Source: Rhodospirillales bacterium (GTDB taxonomy: Bacteria; Pseudomonadota; Alphaproteobacteria; Kiloniellales; JACOMY01). Taken from it: 64,000 nt of DNA. The translations under genes were made by a program, and so were the position numbers. The notes beneath the pieces are model-generated. The model saw only the letters and a program-made list of their open reading frames with translations, searched no databases and was not told the DNA's origin. The DNA lies in contig JACOMY010000024.1 in assembly GCA_014324045.1 (NCBI GenBank), positions 1 through 64,000 of the forward strand. Direction: 5' to 3'. This document shows positions 8,984 through 15,993 of the stretch, piece by piece (the stretch's first letter is position 1; every line of letters begins with the position of its first letter).

Positions 8984-9738
8984 GACGTACTTTCCCTCTG
9001 TTCGGGGATCGCAGCCGCTGACAACGCCGCCCATTTCCCAGTGCCGTCGTCTGCGGTGACCGGATCGTTACGTATCTCGATCATGCAGTGGGGGATGTTA
9101 CGGGGTTCGGCATGGACTGGGGTGAACCGGTCTGACGCATCGTCGATCCGGTAAGGCTTGTCGAGGGCCAGTAAGGCTTCGGATCCGGCTACCTGTACAA
9201 AGTCCATCGGGCGCATGACAAAGCCAGCGTGCCAAGGGCACGATTGTCCAGCGAAGATCGGTGTGAAGATATGCACCGAAAAGCTATAACAGCGGGGATG
9301 GCGCGCAAAGTGCTCGGCGGTCGCTTGATCGAACGGCGAGAAAATTTCGTCGATCTGAGCTTTGCTCTGCCAAGTGGGCACCGCTCGATTGCCGGGGATG
9401 GGCGTAGCGTCGCCGATTTCTGGAATCAAACCCTCTCCGTGCGGCGGGCGGTTCGACTTGACGACAAGACGGCTGTAGGGCTGCAGAATCGACGGCGCAT
9501 TCCGTCGAGCTGCCAAAAGTTTGCCGACGTTCTCTGCACCAATATCCCAGCCGCAATGTCTTTCGATCACATTCCGAGCAACCTCCAACCGGTTCAACGC
9601 TGCAGGGATCGCCTGCCCCGCAGGCTCGCTCACAAGCATCGCCGGGCTGTCACTGTCCGGGTCGATCGCCTCAGCCGGGGCAGTGTCCTCTGGTGCGGGC
9701 AAGATGGTAGCAATGGTCGCTTCCATGCCGTCAAGCAT
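8974..9738 (-). CDS. N-formylglutamate amidohydrolase family protein (HutG/FGase-like)
   Basis: 254 aa. The PF05013-like pattern is clear: HCGWDIGAENVGKLLAAR, PYSRLVVKSNRP, PEIGDATPIPGN, the FSVHIFTPIFAGQSCPWHAGF segment, and a C-terminal VHAEPRNIPHCMIEIRND. Members hydrolyse N-formylglutamate in histidine breakdown or related N-formyl/N-acyl amino acids. In the N-terminal motif, where the family normally has a DHAG/EHAG histidine, this protein reads SEPAG, so a likely metal ligand is lost and activity is uncertain. It heads the importer operon and is divergent from the RpiR regulator; the start could also be the ATG at 9726. Confidence 0.72.
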   Translation of the reverse strand: MLDGMEATIATILPAPEDTAPAEAIDPDSDSPAMLVSEPAGQAIPAALNRLEVARNVIERHCGWDIGAENVGKLLAARRNAPSILQPYSRLVVKSNRPPHGEGLIPEIGDATPIPGNRAVPTWQSKAQIDEIFSPFDQATAEHFARHPRCYSFSVHIFTPIFAGQSCPWHAGFVMRPMDFVQVAGSEALLALDKPYRIDDASDRFTPVHAEPRNIPHCMIEIRNDPVTADDGTGKWAALSAAAIPEQRESTSCP

Positions 9739-9749
9739 GCTGTAATGAA

Positions 9750-9788
9750 ATTTTCAGAGTCAAGAATTTTGCCGTTGACTCTGAAAAT
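9750..9788. promoter_or_regulatory. Perfect 14-bp inverted repeat between divergent operons, probable RpiR operator
   Basis: ATTTTCAGAGTCAA at 9750-9763 is mirrored exactly by TTGACTCTGAAAAT at 9775-9788 with an 11-bp spacer. Nested around it are TGAAATTTTCA (9746-9756), TGAAAATAAGCTTTCA (9782-9797) and TTTCATGAAA (9793-9802). Each long arm contains TTGACT, a -35-like hexamer, one facing each operon. RpiR proteins bind palindromes in their own promoters, so this is the natural operator for both the rpiR and importer transcripts. The function is inferred from position and symmetry. Confidence 0.7.
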
Positions 9789-9810
9789 AAGCTTTCATGA
9801 AATCCACCCC

Positions 9811-10656
9811 ATGACCGTCCTCGATGAAATTGAGCGCAACTCCGAAAGCCTGACTCCCTCAGAGCGCAAACTGGTGACGGCCCTGTTGTCCGACTATCCC
9901 TATGCGGGTTTGGTTACGATCCAGGAATTGGCGGCCCGCGCCGAGGTGTCGGCTCCGTCGATCACCCGGTTTGTCGCCAAGATAGGGCTGAGCGGATATC
10001 AGGAGATGCAACGCAGTTTGCTGGCCGAACTGAAGGCGGGCAACAAATCGCCGGTCGATGTGCACGAGGCAGGGCGGCGTATAGAAAGCGGGTATCTGGC
10101 CGAGTTCATCTCGCGCGCATCGGCACAGATGCACTCGGCGAGCGATGCCGTGACCGAGGCACAGTTCCTGCGGATCTGTGCCCTCTTGGCCGATCCCAAA
10201 CGCAGTGTTTATGCTCTTGGCGGGCGCAGCAGTGACAGCATCGCCCAGCATCTGTCCTTCCACTTGAGGCAGGCGCGTCAGGGGGTGTCGCATGTGCCGC
10301 GAGATCCGCAGACTTGGCCGGAATATTTGCTGCGGCTGCAACCGGGCGATGTGTTCTTTCTGGTAGATTTCCGGCGATACGAAACGGCTTTGACCCGGGT
10401 TGCCGAGCAGGCCGCCGCGCGAAAGGCGCAGGTCGTTTTGACAACGGACACATGGCTATCGCCAGCCACGCGCCACGCCAGCGAGGTGCTGGCGGTTCCA
10501 ATCGAGACCGGCACAGTCTGGGACAGCTACTCTGCCGCGCTGACCATCATGGAGGCGCTGGTGACCCGCGTGGCCGAGGACAGCTGGGATACAACCCGCG
10601 CCCGTATCGAGGCATGGGATGCTGCGCGGCTGCTGGATGGGTCGGTCGAGACATGA
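9811..10656 (+). CDS. RpiR-family transcriptional regulator (HTH + SIS)
   Basis: 281 aa from the ATG at 9811; the longer ORF start at 9229 runs through the divergent gene and is rejected. The N-terminal HTH_6 domain is LTPSERKLVTALLSDYP followed by TIQELAARAEVSAPSITRFV. A SIS domain follows, in which YALGGRSSDSIAQHLSFHLR would contact a small effector. RpiR regulators respond to sugar phosphates or, in amine and amide gene clusters, to less well defined ligands. It is divergent from the amidohydrolase/Liv operon and followed directly by a 37-codon ORF and ornithine cyclodeaminase, so it probably controls both sides. Confidence 0.92.
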   Translation: MTVLDEIERNSESLTPSERKLVTALLSDYPYAGLVTIQELAARAEVSAPSITRFVAKIGLSGYQEMQRSLLAELKAGNKSPVDVHEAGRRIESGYLAEFISRASAQMHSASDAVTEAQFLRICALLADPKRSVYALGGRSSDSIAQHLSFHLRQARQGVSHVPRDPQTWPEYLLRLQPGDVFFLVDFRRYETALTRVAEQAAARKAQVVLTTDTWLSPATRHASEVLAVPIETGTVWDSYSAALTIMEALVTRVAEDSWDTTRARIEAWDAARLLDGSVET

Positions 10657-10766
10657 TCGATCCGATTTTTGCGGCTACCTGCGATCTGGCGGGTAAGGCT
10701 ACTGAGATCGCACCTGTCGCCAGGATGGATCCGCTGGCGCAATCCTCCGCTTATGCAGAGACCTAG
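10653..10766 (+). CDS. Small ORF, 37 aa, unknown
   Basis: An ATGA overlap with the rpiR stop opens a 37-codon frame beginning MIDPIFAATCDLAGKATEIA and ending just before the ornithine cyclodeaminase gene. I do not recognise it. The translational coupling and position suggest a remnant of a deleted gene or a short coupling peptide rather than a full protein. There is no signal peptide and no membrane segment. Confidence 0.3.
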   Translation: MIDPIFAATCDLAGKATEIAPVARMDPLAQSSAYAET

Positions 10767-10771
10767 GTGAC

Positions 10772-11842
10772 ATGCTGACAACCCCTTCGGACAGGGCGCT
10801 GGTCCCCTTCGTTAGCGTGGAAAATATGCTGGCGCTGGTGCATCGGCGCGGGCTCGATCGATGCCTGCGCGAGATCACCGATTACATCGCCGAGGACTTC
10901 GCCCGCTGGAACCTCTTTGACAAAACCCCCCGGGTCGCATCGCATTCGCCGATTGGCGTGATCGAGTTGATGCCCACCTCGGATGGCACCCAATATGCGT
11001 TCAAATTCGTCAACGGGCACCCGGCAAATACCAAGCACGGGCTGCAAACCGTCACGGCCTTTGGCGTGCTCGCGGATGTGGGGACAGGCTATCCCAAACT
11101 CTTTTCCGAGATGACGCTGCTGACAGCCCTGCGCACAGCGGCGACGTCCGCGCTGGCCACCCGCACTCTGGCTCCAAAGGGCGCCCAAACTGTGGCAATC
11201 ATCGGCAATGGTGCGCAGTCCGAGTTCCAGATCCGCGCCTTGGCCGCGGTGTGCGGGTTCACCGCCTTCCGCCTCTATGACATCGACGCCGCGGCGACCG
11301 GGCGCTGCGCTGGCAACCTATTGGCGCTGGGCCTGTCGCTGACGGCTTGCGGCTCTGTTGAAGAGGCCGTCGAGGGCGCAGAAGTCATCACCACCTGCAC
11401 CGCCGACAAGCGCTATCAGACCATCCTGACCGATAACCTGGTCGGCGCCGGGGTGCATGTGAATGCGATCGGTGGCGACTGTCCTGGCAAGACCGAACTG
11501 CATCGCGATATTCTGCTGCGCGCTAGTGTCTTCGTCGAATACACCGAGCAAACCAGGATTGAAGGAGATATCCAACAGCTCGACCCAAAGCATCCCGTAA
11601 CCGAGTTGCACGATGTCCTGGCAGGCAAAGCGGCAGGCCGGACCGACGCCGGGCAAATCACCGTGTTCGACGGGGTGGGCTTTGCTATCGAGGACTTCTC
11701 GGCCCTGCGCTGGCTGGCGGATCGCGTGTCCGAGGACGCGCCTTCTGACCAGCTCGATCTTATCACCGACCCAGATGACCCTCGCGACCTTTACGGTATG
11801 TTGCTACGTTACGCGCAGCATACCTCTACGAACATTGGTTAA
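10772..11842 (+). CDS. Ornithine cyclodeaminase family protein
   Basis: 356 aa, typical length. A Rossmann motif (VAIIGNGAQSEFQIRALA) is followed by the ornithine-cyclodeaminase signature NAIGGDCPGKTEL. The N-terminal substrate region includes KFVNGHPANTKHGLQTVTAF. Enzymes with this signature convert L-ornithine to L-proline and ammonia using tightly bound NAD+; mu-crystallin-type relatives reduce imines instead. The GDCPGKTEL loop favours the true cyclodeaminase branch. It follows the RpiR gene on the same strand and would route ornithine, for instance from the arginine or acetylornithine metabolism suggested nearby, into proline. Confidence 0.85.
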   Translation: MLTTPSDRALVPFVSVENMLALVHRRGLDRCLREITDYIAEDFARWNLFDKTPRVASHSPIGVIELMPTSDGTQYAFKFVNGHPANTKHGLQTVTAFGVLADVGTGYPKLFSEMTLLTALRTAATSALATRTLAPKGAQTVAIIGNGAQSEFQIRALAAVCGFTAFRLYDIDAAATGRCAGNLLALGLSLTACGSVEEAVEGAEVITTCTADKRYQTILTDNLVGAGVHVNAIGGDCPGKTELHRDILLRASVFVEYTEQTRIEGDIQQLDPKHPVTELHDVLAGKAAGRTDAGQITVFDGVGFAIEDFSALRWLADRVSEDAPSDQLDLITDPDDPRDLYGMLLRYAQHTSTNIG

Positions 11843-12164
11843 GCCGAACCGGTTGGGAGACATCCACGCCAATCGGCATTCAGATGGGCTTTTCGTAAGC
11901 CTCGCGCATGGCCCGAAAAGAAAAGCCCTGAATAGCCGTTTATTGCTAAATTTCATCCGTTAAGGCAAGGTGCAGCATCTGACATTTTGGGCGCGGGGCC
12001 GCTGTCGGTGATGTTGTAAAAAATGTTGTAACGCCTCAGCAGCACATGGCCAGGCATAGATCGCCGGTCAAGCGGCGGGAACGCGCCCATTTCGCGATAA
12101 CAGTTGGACATAAAGGGCCGTTGGCAACGGCGAAACCCGGGGGCGAAACCCGGGCGCTCGCTTG
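11843..12164. other. 322-bp intergenic region between converging genes
   Basis: No coding frame is supported. It contains a long-looped inverted repeat, GGGCTTTTC (11886-11894) with GAAAAGCCC (11920-11928), that might terminate the ornithine cyclodeaminase transcript, a direct repeat ATGTTGTAA...ATGTTGTAA near 12012-12032, and a tandem GGCGAAACCCGGG pair near 12128-12154. None has a recognised function. Confidence 0.5.
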
Positions 12165-13427
12165 TCAGACCTCCTCGGGAACCCGGATTTCCGCGTTGCC
12201 CCGATAGGCCAGATAGCTCCGTTGAATGGCGATCTGATCGGCGATGAACTTCGCATCGTGCCAGACGCCCCAGATGAAGGAGGAACCGCGACGGGTCTGC
12301 CAGGGGAGACCGACGAAATATAGGCCCGGCTCGCGGCTCACCCCGCGCTGGTGCAGCGGACGCCCCTTGTCGTCAAATGTGTCCGCCTCGATCCACCCGA
12401 AATCGAATTGATACCCTGTAGCCCACAGGATCGTTCCGATCCCAGCCTGTTTCAGGTCGAGTTCGAATACAGGAGACGTCATGCAATCGGGATCGTTCGG
12501 AATGATCCGCGCTTCTGGCTCCGGTGGAAGATTAAGCCCGTTCCGTGCGATGTAGTCGTCGGCCTCGTCCAGTATCGACAGGTAGTTTGCGTCGCCGGCT
12601 TCGAGGTTCTTGCGCAGATCGTCCGAAAAGATGACCAGACCGTCATTGTAGCCTGCGGTCATACCCAACAGAGTAATGCCTTGATGGGCAAGCCTGCGGA
12701 AGTCGATCGTCTTGCCACCGCCGGCGCCGCTGACCGCGATGGTCACATGTTCCGTCCCGGGACCGGGGCTGTCCGCGTTCCATTTGCCAAGGACCCCAAG
12801 CCACCAGACATTGTCGCGCCCGCGATAGCGGCGGGGCGGGCGGTCATGGGGACCGATCGAAAGGTACACCTTGCGGCCCGCCTTCATCAACTCTTCTGCG
12901 ATCTGCACACCGGATGAGCCGCCCCCGACGACCAGGACAGCGCCTTCCGGCAATTGGCCGGGATTGCGATAGGCGTTCGAATGCATCTGAAGCGGGCCTG
13001 CGTCGGCTGGAACAACAGGCGGGATCGCCGGTTTCTGGAAGGGCCCGGTGGCGGCGACCACGTGGCTTGCCTTGATCGTGCCGTTTGAGGTTGCGACTGC
13101 AAAAGATCCGCCTTGCGGGGTCACGGCCGTCACCTCTACCCCGGTTCGGATCGGTGCGTTGAAGCGCTTGGCGTAAGCTTCGAAGTAGGCGGCGACACTT
13201 CCCTTGTCGGCGAAGGCGTCGTCGTCACAGTCGAATTCCAAATTCGGGAACCGGTCATGCCAGGCAGGACCGTTGGCGACCAGCGAATCCCAACGTCCTG
13301 TGCGCCAGCGTTCCGCGATGCGATCGCGTTCAAACACCACATGGTCGATGCCTAGATCGGTCAGATGCTCGCTCATCGCGACGCCAGCCTGGCCGGCCCC
13401 AACCACAACTGTGTCAAATTCTTCCAT
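12165..13427 (-). CDS. Flavin-containing monooxygenase (CzcO/YUCCA-like NAD(P)/FAD protein)
   Basis: 420 aa from the ATG at 13427, preceded by GGGAGG. The FAD motif VVVGAGQAGVAMSEHL is at the N-terminus and the NADPH motif VVGGGSSGVQIAEEL is in the middle. FQKPAIPPVVP and a C-terminal ATGYQFDFGWI match the FMO/CzcO group that oxygenates amines, sulfides or ketones. It is divergent from ridA across a promoter holding a LysR-type box, so it likely belongs to the amine regulon. Whether its substrate is an amine, an N-methyl compound or a ketone is not visible. Confidence 0.88.
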   Translation of the reverse strand: MEEFDTVVVGAGQAGVAMSEHLTDLGIDHVVFERDRIAERWRTGRWDSLVANGPAWHDRFPNLEFDCDDDAFADKGSVAAYFEAYAKRFNAPIRTGVEVTAVTPQGGSFAVATSNGTIKASHVVAATGPFQKPAIPPVVPADAGPLQMHSNAYRNPGQLPEGAVLVVGGGSSGVQIAEELMKAGRKVYLSIGPHDRPPRRYRGRDNVWWLGVLGKWNADSPGPGTEHVTIAVSGAGGGKTIDFRRLAHQGITLLGMTAGYNDGLVIFSDDLRKNLEAGDANYLSILDEADDYIARNGLNLPPEPEARIIPNDPDCMTSPVFELDLKQAGIGTILWATGYQFDFGWIEADTFDDKGRPLHQRGVSREPGLYFVGLPWQTRRGSSFIWGVWHDAKFIADQIAIQRSYLAYRGNAEIRVPEEV

Positions 13428-13527
13428 CGCTGCCTCCCTAACAGTTAATTGAGTACCATAGGCGCGCACCTCGTCACCGGCACACAATGAAAAGCGAAAG
13501 CCTTGCTCGGGTTCTCACTAACCAAGC

Positions 13528-13542
13528 TTAGGCACTGGCTAA
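13528..13542 (+). promoter_or_regulatory. LysR box A (TTAGGC-N4-GCTAA) in the FMO/ridA divergent promoter
   Basis: TTAGGCACTGGCTAA lies 82 bp before the ridA ATG and 101 bp before the FMO ATG, and is nearly palindromic. It contains the LysR T-N11-A core. An outer CTCACT/AGTGAG pair (13514-13519, 13548-13553) encloses it. The 11 fixed bases recur at 15906-15920 and 20130-20144. Confidence 0.72.
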
Positions 13543-13623
13543 TCGGAAGTGAGGGAAAGGGTGGTTCCGGCTTTGCGCGTTTGCCGGATAGAACTAGGGA
13601 CATTCTTTGAGAGGACAACGCCT

Positions 13624-14052
13624 ATGGCCCACACCCGCATTCGCACATTCAACACTGCTGACACCTATCCAGAACAGAATCTCGATAACGATCTTTGTCA
13701 GGCTGTAGTCACACAGGGCGGCAAGACCGTCTGGCTGCGCGGCCAATGCCCCCAGAACCTAGACGATGCCAGGAACATCGACAGCCATGACCCGGTAGAG
13801 CAGACCCACAAGGTCATGCAAAACATCAAGCAGTTGATAGAAGAAGCCGGCGGCGAGATGGCGCATCTGGTCAAGGTCGTCGTTTACATCACCGATGTGC
13901 GCTACCGGGAGGCGGTCTACCGGACCATGGGCGAGTATATAAAGGATGTGCATCCAGTCTCGACGGGTCTGGTAGTTCAAGCACTCGCACGGCCCGAATG
14001 GCTGGTGGAGATCGACGGCACCGCCGTTATCCCCGAGGGTTACAGCCCGTGA
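13624..14052 (+). CDS. RidA/YjgF/UK114 family protein
   Basis: 142 aa. The ATG at 13624 is chosen over the long ORF because homology starts at MAHTRIRTFN. The family signature is seen in NIKQLIEEAGGEMAHLVKVVVYITDV and at the C-terminal LVEIDGTAVIP. RidA proteins hydrolyse reactive enamines/imines released by PLP or flavin enzymes. At the position of the catalytic arginine of E. coli RidA (PARSC motif) this protein has PVSTG, so it belongs to a Rid subgroup lacking the imine-deaminase arginine. It is coupled to the DUF1028 gene by a GTGA overlap and preceded by LysR box A. Confidence 0.9.
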   Translation: MAHTRIRTFNTADTYPEQNLDNDLCQAVVTQGGKTVWLRGQCPQNLDDARNIDSHDPVEQTHKVMQNIKQLIEEAGGEMAHLVKVVVYITDVRYREAVYRTMGEYIKDVHPVSTGLVVQALARPEWLVEIDGTAVIPEGYSP

Positions 14053-14723
14053 CCTTTTCGCTTGTGGCCCGCTGCGCCGGGACAGGCATGTTCGGTGTAG
14101 CAATTTCGTCGTCTTCTCCGGCGGTTGCGGCGCGCTGTTCATACGCGCGAGCCGGTGTCGGGGCGGTGGCTAGCCAGAATATCACCGATCCCACCCTCGG
14201 CCCTTTTGCGCTGAACCTCATGCAGGGCGGTATGTCCGCAATCGAGGCCCTTGCCGCTGTGCGCGATCAGGGACGCTTCATCGACTACCGGCAGGTGCTC
14301 GCGATTGACACCACAGGTCGCACGGCGATTCATTCGGGGCCGAATTCGCTGGGGATCTGGGCTCAGGCCGAAGGCCGGGACGTGGCCTCGGGCGGCAATC
14401 TGCTGGCCAATGACGGCGTTCCGGCTGCCATCGTCGGGGGGTTTGAGGATGCCTCGGGCCAGCTGGGCGACAGGCTGATTGCCGCTCTGCGCGGGGGACT
14501 CGCGGCAGGGGGTGAAGCCGGGCCGGTTCATTCAGCGGGCATGCTGCTGGTCGACAAGGTCAGCTGGCCGGTGGCCGATTTGCGCTGTGACTGGACCGAG
14601 GACTGCCCGATCGAAGCGGTGGCGGTCGCATGGGATATCTACAAACCGCAACTCGATGCCTATGTGCAGCGCGCGCTCGATCCTTCGGCCGCGCCGTCCT
14701 ACGGTGTACCGGGGGACGAATGA
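14049..14723 (+). CDS. DUF1028 family protein (Ntn-hydrolase-like fold)
   Basis: 224 aa from the GTG at 14049, which overlaps the ridA stop (GTGA). It starts VTFSLVARCAGTGMFGVAIS and carries the family motifs SYARAGVGAVASQNITDP and GGNLLANDGV. DUF1028 proteins have an N-terminal-nucleophile-hydrolase-like fold and often sit with RidA and amino-acid or amine catabolic genes; their reaction is not established. An amide or cyclic-imide hydrolase role is plausible but inferred. The gene ends where the aldehyde dehydrogenase remnant begins (TGATG). Confidence 0.85.
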   Translation: MTFSLVARCAGTGMFGVAISSSSPAVAARCSYARAGVGAVASQNITDPTLGPFALNLMQGGMSAIEALAAVRDQGRFIDYRQVLAIDTTGRTAIHSGPNSLGIWAQAEGRDVASGGNLLANDGVPAAIVGGFEDASGQLGDRLIAALRGGLAAGGEAGPVHSAGMLLVDKVSWPVADLRCDWTEDCPIEAVAVAWDIYKPQLDAYVQRALDPSAAPSYGVPGDE

Positions 14724-14941
14724 TGACAGACCCGAGTTTTGACGACTGGCAAGGCAAATCCGCCGCCCTGACGCTCCGGGCGGCTGCATGCCGGGACGGT
14801 GTCCGTCAACACGGCGGACGCTTGTCGGCACAAACGCCATTCGGGGGTATGAAACAGTCAGGATTTGGGCGCGATTTATCGCTGCATTCCTTTGACAAAT
14901 ACACGGCCTTTAAGACACCGTGGATCCAGTACAAGATTTGA
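14723..14941 (+). pseudogene. Aldehyde dehydrogenase remnant (PuuC-like), internally deleted
   Basis: The 72-codon frame begins SFDDWQGKSAALTLRAAA, which matches the N-terminus of PuuC-type gamma-glutamyl-aminobutyraldehyde dehydrogenases. It ends with the C-terminus PFGGMKQSGFGRDLSLHSFD...TAFKTPW. About 400 residues with the catalytic cysteine are gone. A frameshift is also visible: the GTVSVNT strand before PFGGMKQSG is in another frame. The position, right after ridA-DUF1028 and next to polyamine genes, suggests it once oxidised aminoaldehydes made by the neighbouring amine dehydrogenase. Confidence 0.75.
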
Positions 14942-14968
14942 GCAGATCGACTGCTTGAGGACCTGCCC

Positions 14969-15904
14969 ATGCTGCACTACACCCTGCGGCAGCTCGAATA
15001 TTTCGTTACCGTGGGCGAGACGGGCAGCATTGCGCGGGCGTCCCAGCGGATCAATGTCTCGTCTCCCTCGATCTCCTCTGCGATATCGCAGCTTGAAGCC
15101 GAATTCGGCCTGCCGCTCTTCGTGCGTCAGCATGCACAAGGATTGTCCCTGACCCAAGCCGGACGGCAGATGTTGGAGCAGGCAAAGCTGGTCCTGCGTG
15201 AAGCCGGCGCGCTGATGGACATCGCGGGGGACATTTCCGGGTCTGTCCGTGGACCGCTCAGCGTGGGCTGCCTGTTGACCTTTGCGCAGCTTGTTCTGCC
15301 CGTTCTGCGCCGTGAGTTCGAAGCAGAATTTCCAGAGGTGCGTATGCGCCAGCGCGAGTTGAACCAGGTGGAATTGTTCAGCGCCCTCAGGCGATCCGAG
15401 ATCGACGTTGCCGTTACCTACGATCTCGATCTGCCGGCCGATCTGCAATTCACCGCTCTGGTCCGATTGCCGCCTATTGCGCTGATGGGCGAGGCGCATC
15501 CGCTCTCCAATCAGGCTGAGGTGACAATGGAAGAGTTGATCGCACACCCGATGGTGATGCTCGATCTGCCGCTGAGTTCCGACTATTTCCTGTCACTCTT
15601 CGACGATGTCGGCGAAAAACCTGTCATCGCCGAGCGCACCCGGGATATGGCGGTGATGCGCTCCATGGTTGGCAACAATTTCGGTTATTCGATTGCCAAT
15701 GTCAGGCCCCTCAGCGATACATCCCCGGATGGCAATATCGTTCGTGTCCTGCCCATCGGCGGTAATATCCGGGCGCTTAGGATGGGGCTCTTGACGGCAC
15801 GAGGTGCCGACCGGTCAAATGTCGTGCGGGCCTTCATGGAATATGCGGGCAAGCTGGTCCGGACAGGGCGGCTTGACCGGATCGGCGGACAGCCACTCGT
15901 GTAA
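14969..15904 (+). CDS. LysR-type transcriptional regulator
   Basis: 311 aa. The N-terminal winged HTH reads LRQLEYFVTVGETGSIARAS followed by SSPSISSAISQLEAEFGLPLF, and the rest is the periplasmic-binding-like effector domain. It lies in the same direction as ridA-DUF1028 and only 27 nt after the aldehyde dehydrogenase remnant, so it is probably transcribed from the box A promoter and autoregulated. Three TTAGGC-N4-GCTAA boxes in the surrounding 7 kb are the natural candidates for its binding sites. The inducer is likely an amine or its breakdown product. Confidence 0.92.
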   Translation: MLHYTLRQLEYFVTVGETGSIARASQRINVSSPSISSAISQLEAEFGLPLFVRQHAQGLSLTQAGRQMLEQAKLVLREAGALMDIAGDISGSVRGPLSVGCLLTFAQLVLPVLRREFEAEFPEVRMRQRELNQVELFSALRRSEIDVAVTYDLDLPADLQFTALVRLPPIALMGEAHPLSNQAEVTMEELIAHPMVMLDLPLSSDYFLSLFDDVGEKPVIAERTRDMAVMRSMVGNNFGYSIANVRPLSDTSPDGNIVRVLPIGGNIRALRMGLLTARGADRSNVVRAFMEYAGKLVRTGRLDRIGGQPLV

Positions 15905-15905
15905 C

Positions 15906-15920
15906 TTAGCGCGGGCCTAA
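15906..15920 (-). promoter_or_regulatory. LysR box C (TTAGGC-N4-GCTAA, reverse orientation)
   Basis: Reads TTAGGCCCGCGCTAA on the minus strand, 74 bp before the ATG of the histamine-dehydrogenase-like gene and just after the lysR stop. It shares all 11 fixed bases with boxes A and B. Confidence 0.7.
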
Positions 15921-15993
15921 TCAACGATTTCGCAAGGCGGCCTTTTGCGCTTTGGAATTTGCTGCGACTTTGGCCAAACCGATAGGAGAGCTC

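Noticed and set aside
9229-9810. N-terminal extension of the RpiR regulator
   Set aside because: It would run antisense through the amidohydrolase gene; homology begins at the ATG at 9811.
11886-11928. Hairpin GGGCTTTTC/GAAAAGCCC as a terminator
   Set aside because: The loop is about 25 nt and no T-run follows; kept only as a remark in the gap entry.
12128-12154. GGCGAAACCCGGG tandem as a CRISPR or regulatory repeat
   Set aside because: Only two adjacent units with no spacers; likely slippage.
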